Assembly: GCA_914767715.1 (NCBI GenBank)
Contig: OU612072.1
Span: forward strand, 10,540,001 to 10,604,000
Reading direction: 5' to 3'
Origin: Membranipora membranacea
Lineage: Eukaryota; Bryozoa; Gymnolaemata; Cheilostomatida; Membraniporidae
DNA length: 64,000 bases
Position 1 is the first letter of the stretch; the number at the start of each line of letters is the position of its first letter. Shown here one piece after another: positions 32,801 through 45,967 of the stretch. The notes under the pieces are model-generated. The model saw only the letters and a list, made by a program, of their open reading frames with translations, had not been told where the DNA came from and made no database searches. The translations under genes were made by a program, and so were the position numbers.

Positions 32801-34529
32801 AAGCTGTAAGTTGAATTAATTCCTTTCTTGCTGTATAAAGCTAGTTTAGATATCATTGTCTGACAACGGAATTAGACATAGTATTGTGTTCATCCCAGAA
32901 AACATGGGCAGGATTTGAAGTCAAATTTCTTTTATTTTTTGATAATTAATGAATTAAAGCTCTCAGAATCATTTTTTTGGGAGGGATAGGTGTTGATGAT
33001 CAGACTGGGGGACAGCCCTGCAGCTCCCTGCATGATATTATATTGGTTTTGAGGTGTCTTTCATGCAATTGTTGGGTATGTTTGTATGTTAAAGCTATCT
33101 CAGACAAAGCTTTTAACATTTTATTGAGCCCAGCTTGGTCCTGCCCTTCTAATCCATAGCACACCAATCATTGCAGCACAATCGACGGGCTGCAACTAAA
33201 TGGATACATTGGTATTTAATTGAATATTCATAAAAATTCACTTGTTTGAGCCCAACTGTCTCATGGTGGTATCTAACTTGGTCATATCTATCATAGCCAG
33301 GTTTTGCCAATATCAAGTGGCAAGTCAAGGGCGCAAAATGTCCTGGGCATTGAAAGCTAGGTGATATTTTCAGTTTCCTCATGTAAGCATCTAGATTTTC
33401 AATGAAATCAATTGTGTTTTTTGACATTCTCCAACTTAGATCAGTTTGACTGAAATGTGAGTGTTTAGCTCAAATTCTGGTAGTAAGAATATTGTTTGTT
33501 TTTGTTTAATTTTTGCAGATTTACTATACAATTTGAAAAACAAGTCAATTAAAAATGAGGCTTGTTAAAATAAAGGGTAGGGATTTTTGCTATTGTAGAT
33601 CTCAAAATCTTCAGTTATTGATCATCTCAATCTTCATGATGATGATGTGAAGCTGTTTTAATAATTTTCCTAATGTAGAAGCCTTTTAAATAAGAATTAT
33701 TTGACAGCTTGCAAAATGCGAAGCAATTATGTTATGTGAGATGACATTGTATAAGTATATTGTGCTAACACAGCCCATGATTTACCACTCTACAACAGGA
33801 AAATCATATGATTTATTTTCAATAATTTTTTATACACAGGTGAGAGATGCTCCAGCTCATCTCCATGTCCGATATCAACGCTCTTTATTGAGGATTGTAA
33901 ATATGGCTATATAACATCTGATAACTACCCAAATAACTATGCGAACTACACAACTCAAAGGATTGCCCTGATTAGTCAAGGATACAATTATCTTAATGTC
34001 ATCCTTCTTGATTTTCAGGTAGGCAATGTTTTGCATCATTTGATATCATTTGATTATTGTGATTGCTACTGTCGTCATACTTAAATTTGACACTTGACCT
34101 CCAAAAAACATCCTGTTGTTAATATTTTATATTCGAAATTTTACTGAAAACTAATATGAGTTGAATTTTAGTGTTTCTTACTTCATTTTTTTTCCCTATC
34201 ATTATAACACCTGACAGTTAATACTTCCTTATGCAGACTGAAATTAAGAAATAATCTCAAATATTTCACCTCTAATTTTACTGTTCAACAAACATGTCAC
34301 CATTCACGATCTTTAAACATCTGACAATCATTTCATTTTGTAGCTTGAAGGTGGCAGTTGCAGCTATGACTTCCTGCAGGTAGATCAGGAGGCAAAGTTA
34401 TGTGGGACAAAATCAGCGAACACCATACTGCGTTACGATGTCAGAAACTCTCATGTAGCCAATATTTACTTTCGCACAGATCATAGTGGTCAATATAGAG
34501 GATTTAAAATTAATTTTAGATTTAGCTAA
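29856..34529 (+). CDS. Copy C: type II membrane protein, stalk plus CUB domain, intact
   Basis: Coding exons 29915-30089, 30584-30784, 31089-31265, 31516-31710, 32740-32805, 33840-34018 and 34344-34529 (TAA) join in phase to 392 residues. Order: acidic cytoplasmic head with Tyr motifs (IYEPVSS); one membrane segment (core CILLGILIALVITLAG) without a cleavable signal; stalk of three exons with regular hydrophobic spacing and N-glycosylation sites (LNQS, LNES, VNLT) ending GLEQRLSRL; then a CUB domain split over two exons. The CUB domain has GYITSDNYPNNY, CSYDFLQVDQEAKLCG and a final GFKINFRF. Type II topology is inferred from the charge pattern and C-terminal domain. CUB domains usually bind proteins or glycans, so a cell-surface receptor or adhesion role is likely, but the ligand is unknown. 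A non-coding first exon probably lies further upstream. Confidence 0.85.
32029..32500 (+). repeat. 240-bp tandem duplication in an intron of copy C
   Basis: GTTCAGAAAGGTTAAATGTG starts at 32029 and again at 32272. The two units share the downstream blocks (AGCCCG(G)ATAGCATGT, CCTTATCTCAT, CCAATCAATCAAT) with about 15-20% divergence. No coding content. Confidence 0.7.
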
Positions 34530-37244
34530 ACATATATGGCGAAAAACTCACTGACAAATTGGATCAGTCCTCAACTTCCTGTATACCAGCAATTTCATAT
34601 TATTTTTACTTGCTTTAACTAACCCTTATCTTTTTTCAATTTGTGCCTCCACTTTTTGTTGTTTACCAAAGCTCAGTCTGGAGATGGGCAATCGACTGTA
34701 AGTTTGGGCTGCATGAAAGCTTAAAAGCTCTCATTATAAATTGCTTAAACGAACATACTTTATATATATCTATGTATATATTGATGACTGTTTCTGTCTT
34801 CCTGTTATTTTCAAAATAGTATTTTATATTCTCCTGAATGATATGTTGATATATGATTGTTCCAAAAAATATGGGTGCAATGACCTACACACTGATATCA
34901 TGTATGCGGCTGATAATCTTCGTGTTTTGATAGATGTTTTGTATGTTGTATTTAAAAAAAAGTTAGCAATAAAAAATTCTGAAAATTCCGCTGCAATAAG
35001 ATTGTTTGAGCTGACTGACATTCAATGGTTTCGAGTTCTGATGTAGGCAGTATCTCCGAGTTGTAATGCAGAGAGCATGCAATAATGATATTGTATATTG
35101 GAACTAAGCGCATTCACAATACACAATCACAATACATCTTGATTCGTAAATTAATACATATCAAAAATGAGTAACAAATTATCGATCAAAGATCATCATC
35201 TCCTATTGAAAGGCTGCACGAGAAATAATTCTTGATCTCCACTGTTAAAATTTTTTCATTGCGCTGTTTAGAAATTTGAGATCAGTAGCCCTACTGTTGT
35301 TGACACACAAATCAGCTGACAATTATTTATTTTAATAAAAACTGCACTTTTTACCCTATTTGCGATCAACTACATGTAGTTACATATAGTATCTACAAAT
35401 GTGGTCAAAGTGATAAGGCAGGTCCACTCCACCATTTCCTTCCTATGCGTACATGGCCCATTGCTAGGACCACTTGCAGTGAGTTTTAGCTGTCTTTCCA
35501 GTTTGTCCGCATGTCTTCCTATTCTGTCACATTCTTTCCATTAGTCAGTCAGAAGACAAGTACAGATATATATATATGTCAGAGAAAGACGATAAGTCAA
35601 AGGTATTGACGGTATGTGAGTTGTCTCATCTGATCAAGAGGGGGAGCAACTACATTGAAGGCCTGACAAGGTTTGCTGCATATAATTGCAACAAGAAATG
35701 ACCTGATGACTTACTCACCTCAGAATGTTTCCAATTCCTACAAATTATCTCTTTCAGTATTTCTATCAAACAGCACGGTGTAGATATCTGCAACTACTAA
35801 TCGCTTAAACGATAGAATTTGTCATCATTGCTACTTAGATCGCTACTATCTACAGGCAACTGTCTGTTGTGATCGTTATCCTCACTGCAAACTGATCTTA
35901 TAGTAGGCTTTGGGCTGTACTAAGACAGTTGATTTCGGTAGATGCATTCCATTCTTTTGCATTCCATTCGTTCAACTTTTTTAATTATAGAGCACTAACC
36001 AAGGTACCATTATTTCAACCTCCTGAGATTTTCCAGGTAGTACACGACAAATTGATTTGGTAAATTTGACTTTCACTTCCCCTCTGAAGATAATTTTGTC
36101 AGGTCATTTATCACTCAAGCTCATCACAATCGAAATTAAATGACACAAAAATAGTATCTCATAGATGATTAAATCCGGTTTTGAGCTGAGCTTTCGGAAT
36201 TATGTTTGTTGAATGAAGCTGTATCATTAGGATGTACAGAAATATTTAACCCTAGATATTTCACCAAGCCAGTAACGGCATCAAAGTAGATGCTATAAAC
36301 ATGAATAATAAAATATGTGCCCAACTTTTCTGTGCAGTGTAATTTAATTAAACACAGATGATAAGGAAAGTACAATTGATCCAGTGTTCAAAAAGTAAAG
36401 TTGCCAACTGGAATATCTGGCTCTTGCTCCTAAATGTCCTAATTGGTAGAGGCTTATGTAAGATCAAGACAAGCTGACAAGTTAATAGAAATTATCAATT
36501 TTGAGATGGTCAAACATATTTTAGTGTGATTTATATTTTGCTTAGGATACAGACTGCAACAAAATCTGCATAGCTGCATGAAGAATATCCAGCCAAATTT
36601 GTTCAGCAATACAAGCAGATTAATAAGAATTAAGTTTTAAAGAAATCTAAGACTTGTGTCATCTTGTAAAATGAGAAGGAGATAATCTACTGTGGGTCAA
36701 TCTGGTGCGAGCCTTCAATCTGCTTGCGCATCATTCTGATTGGAAATCTCTTCCTTATAATAAACAGTCACTCAAAAATCACAACCAAGCCTAAAGATAT
36801 GGCAGAGTTATGTGTAACTGCACCAGTCTGGCTCTATCGATTTTTGAAGGGATGATTATTAGACACCGACAAATGTGTAACCTCAATCATCTTCCTTAAT
36901 TTAGCTTCTCTCAGACAATAAAATACGTATAGATAGATATTCGATCAATCATAGCCAATAACTGAAGATGATTAATATTGCTCACTCAGTTAATGAAACA
37001 GCTAAGAGAATATCAGACCTGGATCTGGATCTGACACAGATGGGCTTTGCCCAGCAGTGCCACCAGTCAAAAATTTAAGTAGAGAGTTGTGGCATCAAAA
37101 CATCTAGCCAGTAGCTTTGAATGGAGTTATATGAGCTCTCAAATGTAAGGTGTATCTTCTTCCCCAGCCATCCACCATTAGTGATGACATATGTTGAGGT
37201 TGACCAATCAGGTGCCTTTAAAATCAAGCTGAGATCCAACATTT
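34530..37244. other. Intergenic, no gene seen
   Basis: AT-rich spacer after copy C. It holds a short AT microsatellite near 35565 and scattered short frames of no evident merit on either strand. Confidence 0.5.
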
Positions 37245-37385
37245 TTAATAGCTCTGATTTTTCATGCCCACCATCTCAGCCAGCTCATTTGTACTGAGAT
37301 CGATCATATACATGTAAGATTTCACTGCTTCTGTGTCAATAGCATCATAATCTTCCCTTTTGTAAGCCTGGTACGACTTTAAAGC
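37245..37385 (-). CDS. Terminal exon with tyrosine-rich, ITAM-like stretch
   Basis: 46 codons to TAA (37245-37247), preceded by acceptor tttctatag. The peptide is highly charged with four tyrosines; the core YDAIDTEAVKSYMYMIDL gives YxxI, seven residues, then YxxM, close to the ITAM pattern YxxI/L-x6-8-YxxI/L with a Met in the last place, and YMYM is also a PI3K-type motif. It ends LAEMVGMKNQSY. The exon starts in phase 0. The nearest upstream candidate (37968-37896) ends in phase 1, so the partner exon, and any membrane segment, was not found. Protein family not recognised. Confidence 0.4.
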   Translation of the reverse strand, partial: ALKSYQAYKREDYDAIDTEAVKSYMYMIDLSTNELAEMVGMKNQSY

Positions 37386-37895
37386 CTATAGAAACATTGA
37401 TATAAAATGTGAAAACTTTAGTGGTTGGCTGCAAGATATCACAACAAGAATACTCAAAATGATGTTTGGTCAGGGTGTCCAATCAAATCCAACTCAAATT
37501 CAATTTTATTGCAAATAACACGTTTAATTCCTTTGAAGTTGCCTTGTCAGCGTTTTCATGTTAATGCCTCGATAGCTGTTGCTTCTTTTTTTTTCGTCGT
37601 ATTTTCTTCATTGCAGTTTTTGTGTCATGTGCCCCGGTTCACTGACAACCTTTTATCATCTATGATGAATATTATGAACTAAACTAAACCTAGCTGCTAT
37701 AGCTGTTTATCCCAGGAACATGTGGTAATATTGGATAAATTGAGCTGCTAAATGATTGGATATCTATACATACTGGTGCTTCACTTTATTGTTGTTGTTG
37801 AATGTATTTAGATAATAGTCAAAGTTAATTTATAACTTTACATGCGCACGTTCTTTGGCTTAATCATTTAGCAAAATTATGCGTACCATCTTTAC

Positions 37896-37968
37896 CATTT
37901 CCTTTAGACTGAAACCCTGTATCTCCGAAATTTTTCACTGCAGCCATATCTGTAGAACTGGGAGCAAC
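37896..37968 (-). CDS. Candidate internal exon, unidentified gene
   Basis: 73 bases with acceptor aatatttttcag and donor gtaaag. One frame is open (VAPSSTDMAAVKNFGDTGF...). Another reads C-x5-YGC-type residues nearly to the donor, so the frame is not settled. Probably part of the same minus-strand locus as its neighbours. Confidence 0.3.
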
Positions 37969-38334
37969 CTGAAAAATATTAGCATGAAATGTGGAAAACT
38001 GAACAACAGTTTAACATAGGCACACTCTCAATTACTCTTCATTATAATCAAATCATCCCTTCATTTATAATCAGTTGTTAAATCTATAATAAAAATACTG
38101 ATGAAATGATGAGCTAATAAGGACTCCAACAATAATTCAAATGTAGTTGATAGTTTGCTTTTAGGAGAAGGAAAGTTTTACTCTCCAAAAGATGTAATAG
38201 TTATGTTTACAATTACAAAACTACACATAATTACATGAATAAAATACAATATGGCTTGATCACTAGGCAATATTTTTGTGCTATTTATTAGCAACACGGA
38301 ACTCTGAGAGTAAAATCTTTTGAATGGGAGACGT

Positions 38335-38450
38335 TTATGACATTTTTGTAAGATCATGAGATACGGATCTTCCACCTCCTCCTCCTCCATCGGTGCAGCC
38401 ATCCGGACATGAGAATCCAGCTGAACATTTGCAAACTTCGATATTTAATC
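38335..38450 (-). CDS. Candidate terminal exon with EGF-like cysteines
   Basis: Acceptor at 38451-38452 (gaatcag). The frame reads LNIEVCKCSAGFSCPDGC, then a glycine run, and stops at 38335-38337. The CxC...C...C spacing resembles the end of an EGF-like module. It needs a phase-1 partner, which 38812-38944 (phase 0) is not, so its link to that exon is open. Confidence 0.3.
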
Positions 38451-38679
38451 CTGATTCCTCATTGCAGAGAAATATCATACCATCACCAGGGTTACCTGGT
38501 CACTGTACTGGTTAAAAGAACTGCAACCAACTCCTGTTGGTGTGAAGAACAAACTCGACTACATACCATCTTTGTCCAACAAAGTGCAGGACACTAAAGC
38601 ATTTAAAGAGTTTTTTTCAATACTAGTTGTCAGCTCACAACAGAATTTAAAATGTTCATTTTCACGTACCAATCCAATC

Positions 38680-39352
38680 TTATCTCCTGTTGATACAATG
38701 ATTGTCACAATAATCCAAACCAGAACACGTCATCATCTGAGAAAATTGAACTACAAGTCATGATAAACATACAAAGGAAAAATGATTGAATCAGTGACTC
38801 TGATGACTTACAAAACTAGAAATTGAAATACTATGGCCAAACTTAATTTTGCCGATGCCAGGTCTTTGAGTTTTTGAGTTGATCAATGAGATAGCGGCGT
38901 CAACAGTGAATGTCAATTTGAGTGATATTTGTAAAGTACAATTCCTGTGACGATCATTATTTTTATTCGTTTTGTTATATTGAAATATTTTCATTCGATA
39001 GTTAATAGTTCACATAACAACTATTTCAGCTTCGATCTAGACAGAGCCCTTAAGACATCTTTATACTTCTCAAGATACCGCAGCACACTCACCAGTCATT
39101 ACTGTATAATTGACAATGAGGGATTTTATTGTCGCTGCCAAAGGGATTGTTGCGGCTAATTAATTCAAAAACTTTTCTGGCTGGCTCAGAAACGCTATGT
39201 TGTGGCTCAGACTGGGTTCTATACTAATAGCCATCATTCAAACCTTAGCTCACACCGACAAATCAGTATATACCTACTTGATACCTGAAGTTGTATCACT
39301 TTTCCTGGTGAAGGTTTTAGAGATGCTTCAGGCTGGTATATTTTAACCCAGT
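38680..39352 (-). CDS. Unidentified multi-exon gene fragment, extracellular-like
   Basis: Exons 39352-39274, 39155-39093, 38944-38812 and 38736-38680 have GT-AG borders and join in phase (1-2, 2-2, 2-0, 0-stop). They read through DWVKIYQPEASLKPSPG, RNNPFGSDNKIPHCQL, CTLQISLKLTFTVDAAISL and MMTCSGLDYCDNHCIN, then TAA at 38680-38682. The last piece has EGF-like cysteine spacing, and the third looks like a beta-rich extracellular module. The 5' end is not found; it should lie above 39352. The stop may be real or may mark a decayed gene. No family recognised. Confidence 0.45.
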
Positions 39353-41850
39353 CTGTGTCAGTGATTGTAAAACTTTCAGATTTTCACCATGCTTCCAATA
39401 TTTGGTATCATATTGAAAGTCTCATTTCAATTAAGAGCACTGTGACAACTTTTAAAACAGTTGTAACTATTAGCTTTGCTAGAAAAAAAATTCACAGCTC
39501 ATCACACTACTCCCCTCCTAAAGCTCTACAAGATAAAAGTTTGTACAATTTTTCTCAGTTTCTTGTAATAAAGGAGAATCTTTGAAATAAATTTGGGTAT
39601 CAGGATGTGAATCACTTTTAGTTTAAAGTTTAAATGGTAACAATTCAAAGTCTGATGTCAGGTTAAATCTATAGCGCAGCAGACTAGCAGGTGGAGATGT
39701 GCACAGCGAGTTGCAGCATTAACTACACAGACAGGCGACTGAGATGAAAAATCAGTTTCAGAAGTTTGACTCTTTGTTATATTGAATTTTCATAAATCTC
39801 AACGTAAATTATTTTGAACAGCTTGGTATGAACCTATCTGTAAGAGGAGTACTAAACTAAATAATCATCCAATGACTAGATATATTAATTTCTTTTGTAA
39901 ATTTACACATACAAAATTCTATAATTGTGAAGAAATATTTCAAATGAAACAGAAAAATTGAAATCTGACACATGTATATCGATTATTTAAGTTGACTCGA
40001 GCTTGTAAATCCTTTCTCCACACATATTCTAGATTGCACCATCAGGTATTAGCTGTCCCTCATGAAATGTCAAAAGTGATATATCGCTTTTTGAAACCTT
40101 TAATACTGTATCGGTGAACATGTCTTATAGTTAGTTTGACAGTTGAAACATCCCAAATATTTGACATTGAGTCGCAGTGACCTCTGGAAGTTCGTTTTAG
40201 GGCTAAAAATGCCCTTTTTAAATGATGCCCTCTGGGCCTCGTTTTTGAGGTATTCAATTAGTCTATGCTTTCACCATAGAGGAGGCATAGCACTAACTGG
40301 GGTAGTGACATTTTAGTGAAACCATGATTTTAGGCCTCCTGTCTTCGAGACTTGAAATTGATTTTTGCGATAGAAGTAGGGCCATTTCTGATCCCTCATT
40401 ACATGCGACCCCAATAATGCAGAAACTAAAATTTCCAATTTATTATACCATTTGGGTCTTGTACTGTCACTTCCATCAATAATCTCACCAGATTGCAGAT
40501 CTCGATTGTCACAACTGTAACAGATGATAACCCAAATATTGACAAATTTAGGTCAAAATTTTCCAGCCAAAATTCAAAATTCGGAAAGATGCTCCGTTAT
40601 TTAAAGTCAAAAATGCTCAGTTGTAGTCATCTCCTGCTTACTTTTCAAAAGCCACATCCTTCCTACGTTTTTTAATTCAGAATAACCAAATTTGGTCAAC
40701 TGAATTGTTAGTCAGTCACTTAATTTAAACAAAAGAATAGTTCTGTTGGTTACTAAGTTCTCAGTGTAGATTGTGGGGACAGTTTGGCAGCCACCCATCA
40801 AATTCTATCAGAATGACTATACAGCTCAAATTAATTAATCTTGACTATTCTACATACATAATCAGAAATTTCCAGAATCTCGACATGACTCGATAATCTT
40901 TTTTGTCTTGTTCTATTGCACTTTTTACAGTCCTATCTGCACTTTTAACTCGAGAGATTTTTTGAGTGATAAATGCCGCGCTAGATATTTTGTAATTCCT
41001 GCCCAGACCAAATACATTTTCCAACCAGTATCACAAGCTCAAACCCCAGATCTGATAAAAAAAAGGTTTATATTGAGTGTGCTCGGTTTTTTTATACCAA
41101 CCATAGTGCATTTAAAATATCATATCATATTATGTTGAATCAGTAGGCTCTAATGGCTGGCTGCTAATGTATGTACATTTTTGCAATCAACCATGATACC
41201 TTCTCGACATTCAGTTATCGACACTCTCTTTACTCAACCAAACCATGGTCCATGCTTCTAAGAATTATACAAGGTCAATTTACTCTTGGCTAGCCGGGAT
41301 AACCTTCTTCCAGGAGTTATTACACAACCAAGTAGAGAGTGCTCGGGGGAGGTTTTATGCTATACCATCCTCACTTAATATGCCTATATATTCCCAAACA
41401 TGGCATGGATTTGGCTTTTTCATCCATTCAGATTTCCTATCAATTAGACTTTGCCTATTTTACAGCAAGACAAGTCTGAGCGGGATGCTGCAAAGATTTT
41501 GCCAGCTCCAATGGATACTGTCCAAGTATAGCATTTCAAAATACAGCTAAACATTTGAGGTTAAATTTTACATGTGTATTGCTGAGTTGATCTTATATGG
41601 TATTTACTCATCCCGATGCTGTTATCATTGAAAAACAATGATATAATTATGCTTGATGTGTAATAGGATTATGATAACCGTGTGTCTGGAGGGCTCACCC
41701 CTAATAACACACATAATATTCTTTGTGAAATATTCTGCTGTAAAGTCAGTGAGCTAGTATCTGTATGGTCGACATTGGTATATTTATCGACTTTTAGGAA
41801 TTGAATTCCTGAAATAACCAAAAAAAGGACAGGACCAGTGACAGCATTAA

Positions 41851-42227
41851 AGGGCAACCAAGGTTTCGCAGCAATGCATTAATGGGTAGCAAATAATGTG
41901 CTGGGCGGCATCAGCTTTGTGCATTACGCGATGCAAAACTCAAAGTAGTTGCTGACTCTAAGCTGGGTAACACTTCAGTTTAGGGGAGGTTCCAAGACTT
42001 TGCTGTAATAATTATAGAGCACAGGCTAAATAATAACAGGAACAGGAAACTGCTATGTGGTATTCTCTTTTAGCTGAGTTTGAGTACCTGATTGAAGAAA
42101 TGTTTCACAAGAATTCTGGCTGAATAATCATCCGAATTATATTTTGTCTTTTTCCCCATGCAGAAGGTGCAATCTGCTAATAATCAATGGCCATCAATGA
42201 GAAGTAGTTTGAAACCTTGGTTGCCCT
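41851..42227. mobile_element. TTAA-flanked MITE, copy 2
   Basis: Ends AGGGCAACCAAGGTTTC...GAAACCTTGGTTGCCCT, flanked by TTAA at 41847-41850 and 42228-42231. The interior shares TTTCGCAGCAA, GTAGTTGCTGACTCT and CATGCAGAAGGTG with 14781-15094, but with an extra segment of about 60 bp. Confidence 0.75.
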
Positions 42228-42711
42228 TTAATGTTATGGTTGAATTTGCGCTTTTTAAAAAATTCTTGCCCTTGGGCTGCATCTATACTGCAGCAAGTTA
42301 TAGTGTTGTCACTTTTGAGGATTCAGTTAGCCAAACAGGTGGGCTGCCCCATAAACAAGAAATCTGAGCTGGCCTGCATACAAAATTCAAAGCATTTCTT
42401 CACGCAGTGCATTGGAACAATCCAAGTACAATTGAGGCCTAAGAAAATCTTTTTTTGTAAACAACAAGTTGTATTACATTCTCTGTCTTTCATTACAGTG
42501 GAAGAATTTGTTACTGTTGTGCCTTGTTTATATATTCCAAAGGATTTAAAGGCAATGTTATATCAAAACCTGAGGATAACCTTTGTGTCTCAAGAATTGT
42601 TGCTTCTTATAAAATTTGTGTAATAAGGCATTATTACATCATATTAAAATTAAGGGTTAATCAAATCAGATGTCTTGTCACAAGCCGCATCCCTGAGCAT
42701 GGGCAGTGAAA

Positions 42712-42830
42712 TTCGTTGCCTTAGTGGCAAGGCCGCAACATCTGCGCCTGGTTGCTCTCTGTTTGCAGGCAGATCGGAGCACACCTTGGTGCCAACCAAA
42801 GTCCAGTAGTCGATGGACTGCAGATTTGTT
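42712..42830. repeat. Dispersed repeat, related to 58070-58145
   Basis: Shares GGTTGCTCTCTGTTTGCAGG-type sequence, then ACACCT and CCAGTAGTCG, with the locus near 58075-58145. The family is unknown. Confidence 0.45.
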
Positions 42831-45800
42831 TGACATGAGGCCCTTTCGATAAATTTAAGGTTCAACAATTGCACAGACCAAGGGAACTTGGTGGCAGCAT
42901 CATTCTAAGATTATAATAGTTATTCCTATTATTAAAACAGTTGCAATACTGCTTATCTAGCTACCCACCTTACTAATTTAGCTAGGATAGTTACAGGTGT
43001 AGTTTAAGCATAAAACGTGTCAAATCTAATTGTAGAGTAAGTAGAGTAGAGTAAGAGTAAGGCTGTACATAAGGAATTTTTTACGGGAGAGTCTGCATAT
43101 TCTATTCTTTACTGCAATCAAAAACTTTGAATTCAGTTTATGCTCCAGAACCCTATATTTGTGAAAAATAGATGGAAGGAGTTTTTGGCATCAATCTTCA
43201 CATAATTTTCCCCTTGACACAAAGCTTGCAGGTACCATAAACAAGGAGTAAAAAATCTTTGCCTTAACTACTGTTGAAAAAATTACTCCCTTTACTCTGT
43301 GAAGCAGTCTAGACACCTGTTTGATACTTAAATGTTTTACACAGATAGCTTTCCATGCTCAACACATTGAACACACATGAAAATTAAGCCATTTCAGTGG
43401 AAACTGATGTAAAATTGCTCTTTACATTGCAAACAGTTCTTATCTTGAAAGCTGCAGTCATACAGTACAGCTTGCACATATGGCCATGTTATTATGTTAT
43501 TAATACTAACAGGATTTTAAAGTTAAGCTTGATACTCGCTGCCATGTAATGGGAAATTTCTCCCAATAAATAAAACACATGGGGTGATAACTTTATTTTG
43601 TGAATGAGGCACCAAATTTCATCCATGAGAGAAGACAACTTCTTACCCTAAGAGTTGCCCAAATTGACTTTAATGAACTGAGTGTCAGTCAAATTTGTTG
43701 TCAGCATGATGAACAGCAGGAGATTATCTAGGTTTTGATCGAAGCAATTGTCGATTATGGCTTTACATCTTAAGATATTTCGATTTTTGTGGCTAAACCA
43801 GCTTTATTTGGTCCAAAACATGCAATCTTCTCCAGCCAAGAAGCTGAAAATAGGTTTCCACTAAACTAAAGAGTATTTCCGAGGTTTGGATTGTGGAGTT
43901 TGATGATAGATTCAAAAGTAGAGAAGTGATGAGCATAAACATTTCCTTTCGATACTAAACATTCACCCAAAAAAGGTGATCTATTGTTGTGCACAATGTG
44001 CCTGGCATGTACTGCATAGATTTTCATCACGCTTTTGCATACCATAATGCATCATTTTGCCCATTGCTGCCTATATATTGTCAATGTATTTTAGTTAATG
44101 TACAATTAATCAAATTAGGAACATGCGGTTTAAATTTGCGTTATCAAATTTAAGTCAGACTACTGGCACTTTTCTCCTGCTGTGTTTTTGGATACGAAAT
44201 GATCTGAAAATAAAACTGCTCTCATGAGAAGTTCAGATACATTTAAAAATAAATATCGGATGACACAATTTCATTGCTCCATAATCCTTTGGTCATAGAG
44301 TTGCTAAGCATCATTGTTTGCACTCAATTTCAAGCAAAACACCATGAATTGTCCAAGTAGTATCAACTGCTAAATATCTAGCTTTCAACATAATTATTTA
44401 TTGCTGCATCAAAGTATGATTCCTATGACTAGTCTAGACATGTGATGTAACTTGAAAATCCAGTTTCGCTGGAGTTGTATAACGTCTTCATCAGTGTAGT
44501 TAGATGGTATTTGCCTTCGCTTGATCCATCAACAATTTATTGCCCCTGACAAATACAGTTATGCTATAAGTGATCAACCTTTCCCTATTTGTTGTTGCTG
44601 CACCTTATTGAAAGGACATACACTGGTTTATGTGGAAACTTCTTGTTCTTTCTTTATGCTGCTGGTTCTGTGTGCGAAGCTCCAAAAAGCATATCTCGTC
44701 AACTCTTTTGTTATAAAATTCTCATAATATCTTGTGATTTCTTTTTCCAAATTTAAGTTGTATTCCGTGTTCTTTGCGGCAAAAGATTCTATCCCTTGAA
44801 TACCTTGACCTCAGTCCTCCTTTTATGTTGAAGACATTCTTGCAACGCTGCTTGGGCTGGTTTTTATTGTAATATGAGGGCGATTTCATAAATTCTAGCA
44901 TCAACCTCATCTCACATCAACTGATAGAAAAATGCCCAATAGAAAACATCTAGAAGTGTTACAAGTCCTACATTGTGTCTACACCTCATAATAACTAATT
45001 ATTGTAAATTGAGCGTGTCAGTAATTTTCAGCCATTATCAGCAAATTATGAGAGCTTGCGAATTCACATGCTCTCTTGATCTGACCCTGAAGTGGGCTAC
45101 ATGTTATTGATTTACGCTGTTTGTCAGTTATTGCATTAATGTGATTTGAACTGGATTCCAATGAATTTTATAATCTAGATTCAACATACGTGTCTCGCTG
45201 CATTGAATGTGAAGCGTTATATTTTTAAGCACAGAGAGACCTTTCAAATTATCTATTCTCTGACGCATCCAGACACATGTCGAAAACTAATGGTGATTAT
45301 CAGCAAATTGTGAATCAACACAATACGCGGGCCTGATGATGATTCTGGTAATACTTATTGTTCTCAGTCTCCTTTTGAACTTGGGACATGATGTGAATAA
45401 AGTTCTCTTAGCGTGATCAGAGGATATACATGAGACTTGCAGATCAAGGATTGGATTGAATACCAATCTGGAAAAAAAATTACATCATGGAAGGACAAAC
45501 TGTGGATCAAGATCATCAGCCGTCAAGTGTGAGCCGCATCATATTACTAGGTAATGTATGGAAGCTCAGACTGATAAATACAAGAAAGATATAGGGTGTC
45601 CTCTCACCAGGGTCAAACAGTGTACATCTGACTGGAAGAGACTGAAATCAGGGCAAAAACACTTGTCATATTTAAAATGATAAATGATAACTGGCTTCGA
45701 TTCTAGAAACAACTTATTTTATAAATCATTCTTTTCCAATGAAAAATTGATCTTGAGAGTATCGGTACTTGTGGAACAAAATGGAGGAAGAGAGCTTGTA

Positions 45801-45967
45801 ATTAAAATTAAAAAAAATTTCAAATTTAATATTCATTTATAACATCATTACGCATAAAATATTAAAATATAATGTTTGTGGTTGTCTGCTACTTTAAACA
45901 CTATTACACAAAAGGAAACTAAACGAGTCAGTTGGGATAATTAGAATGCGTTACGTAGATGTGATAC

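Larger units (their letters stand above)
39353..45967. other. Long spacer with transposon pieces, few coding signs
   Basis: Apart from the TTAA MITE at 41851-42227 and a dispersed repeat near 42712-42830, I see no supported gene. Minus-strand frames around 41510-41530 and 42500-42600 look mildly protein-like but lack matching splice sites. Confidence 0.45.

Noticed and set aside
44722-44910. Minus-strand Lys/Arg-rich ORF as a retroelement piece
   Set aside because: No RT or endonuclease motif; TCTTCATCAG nearby recalls Penelope-like elements, but that is too weak to claim.
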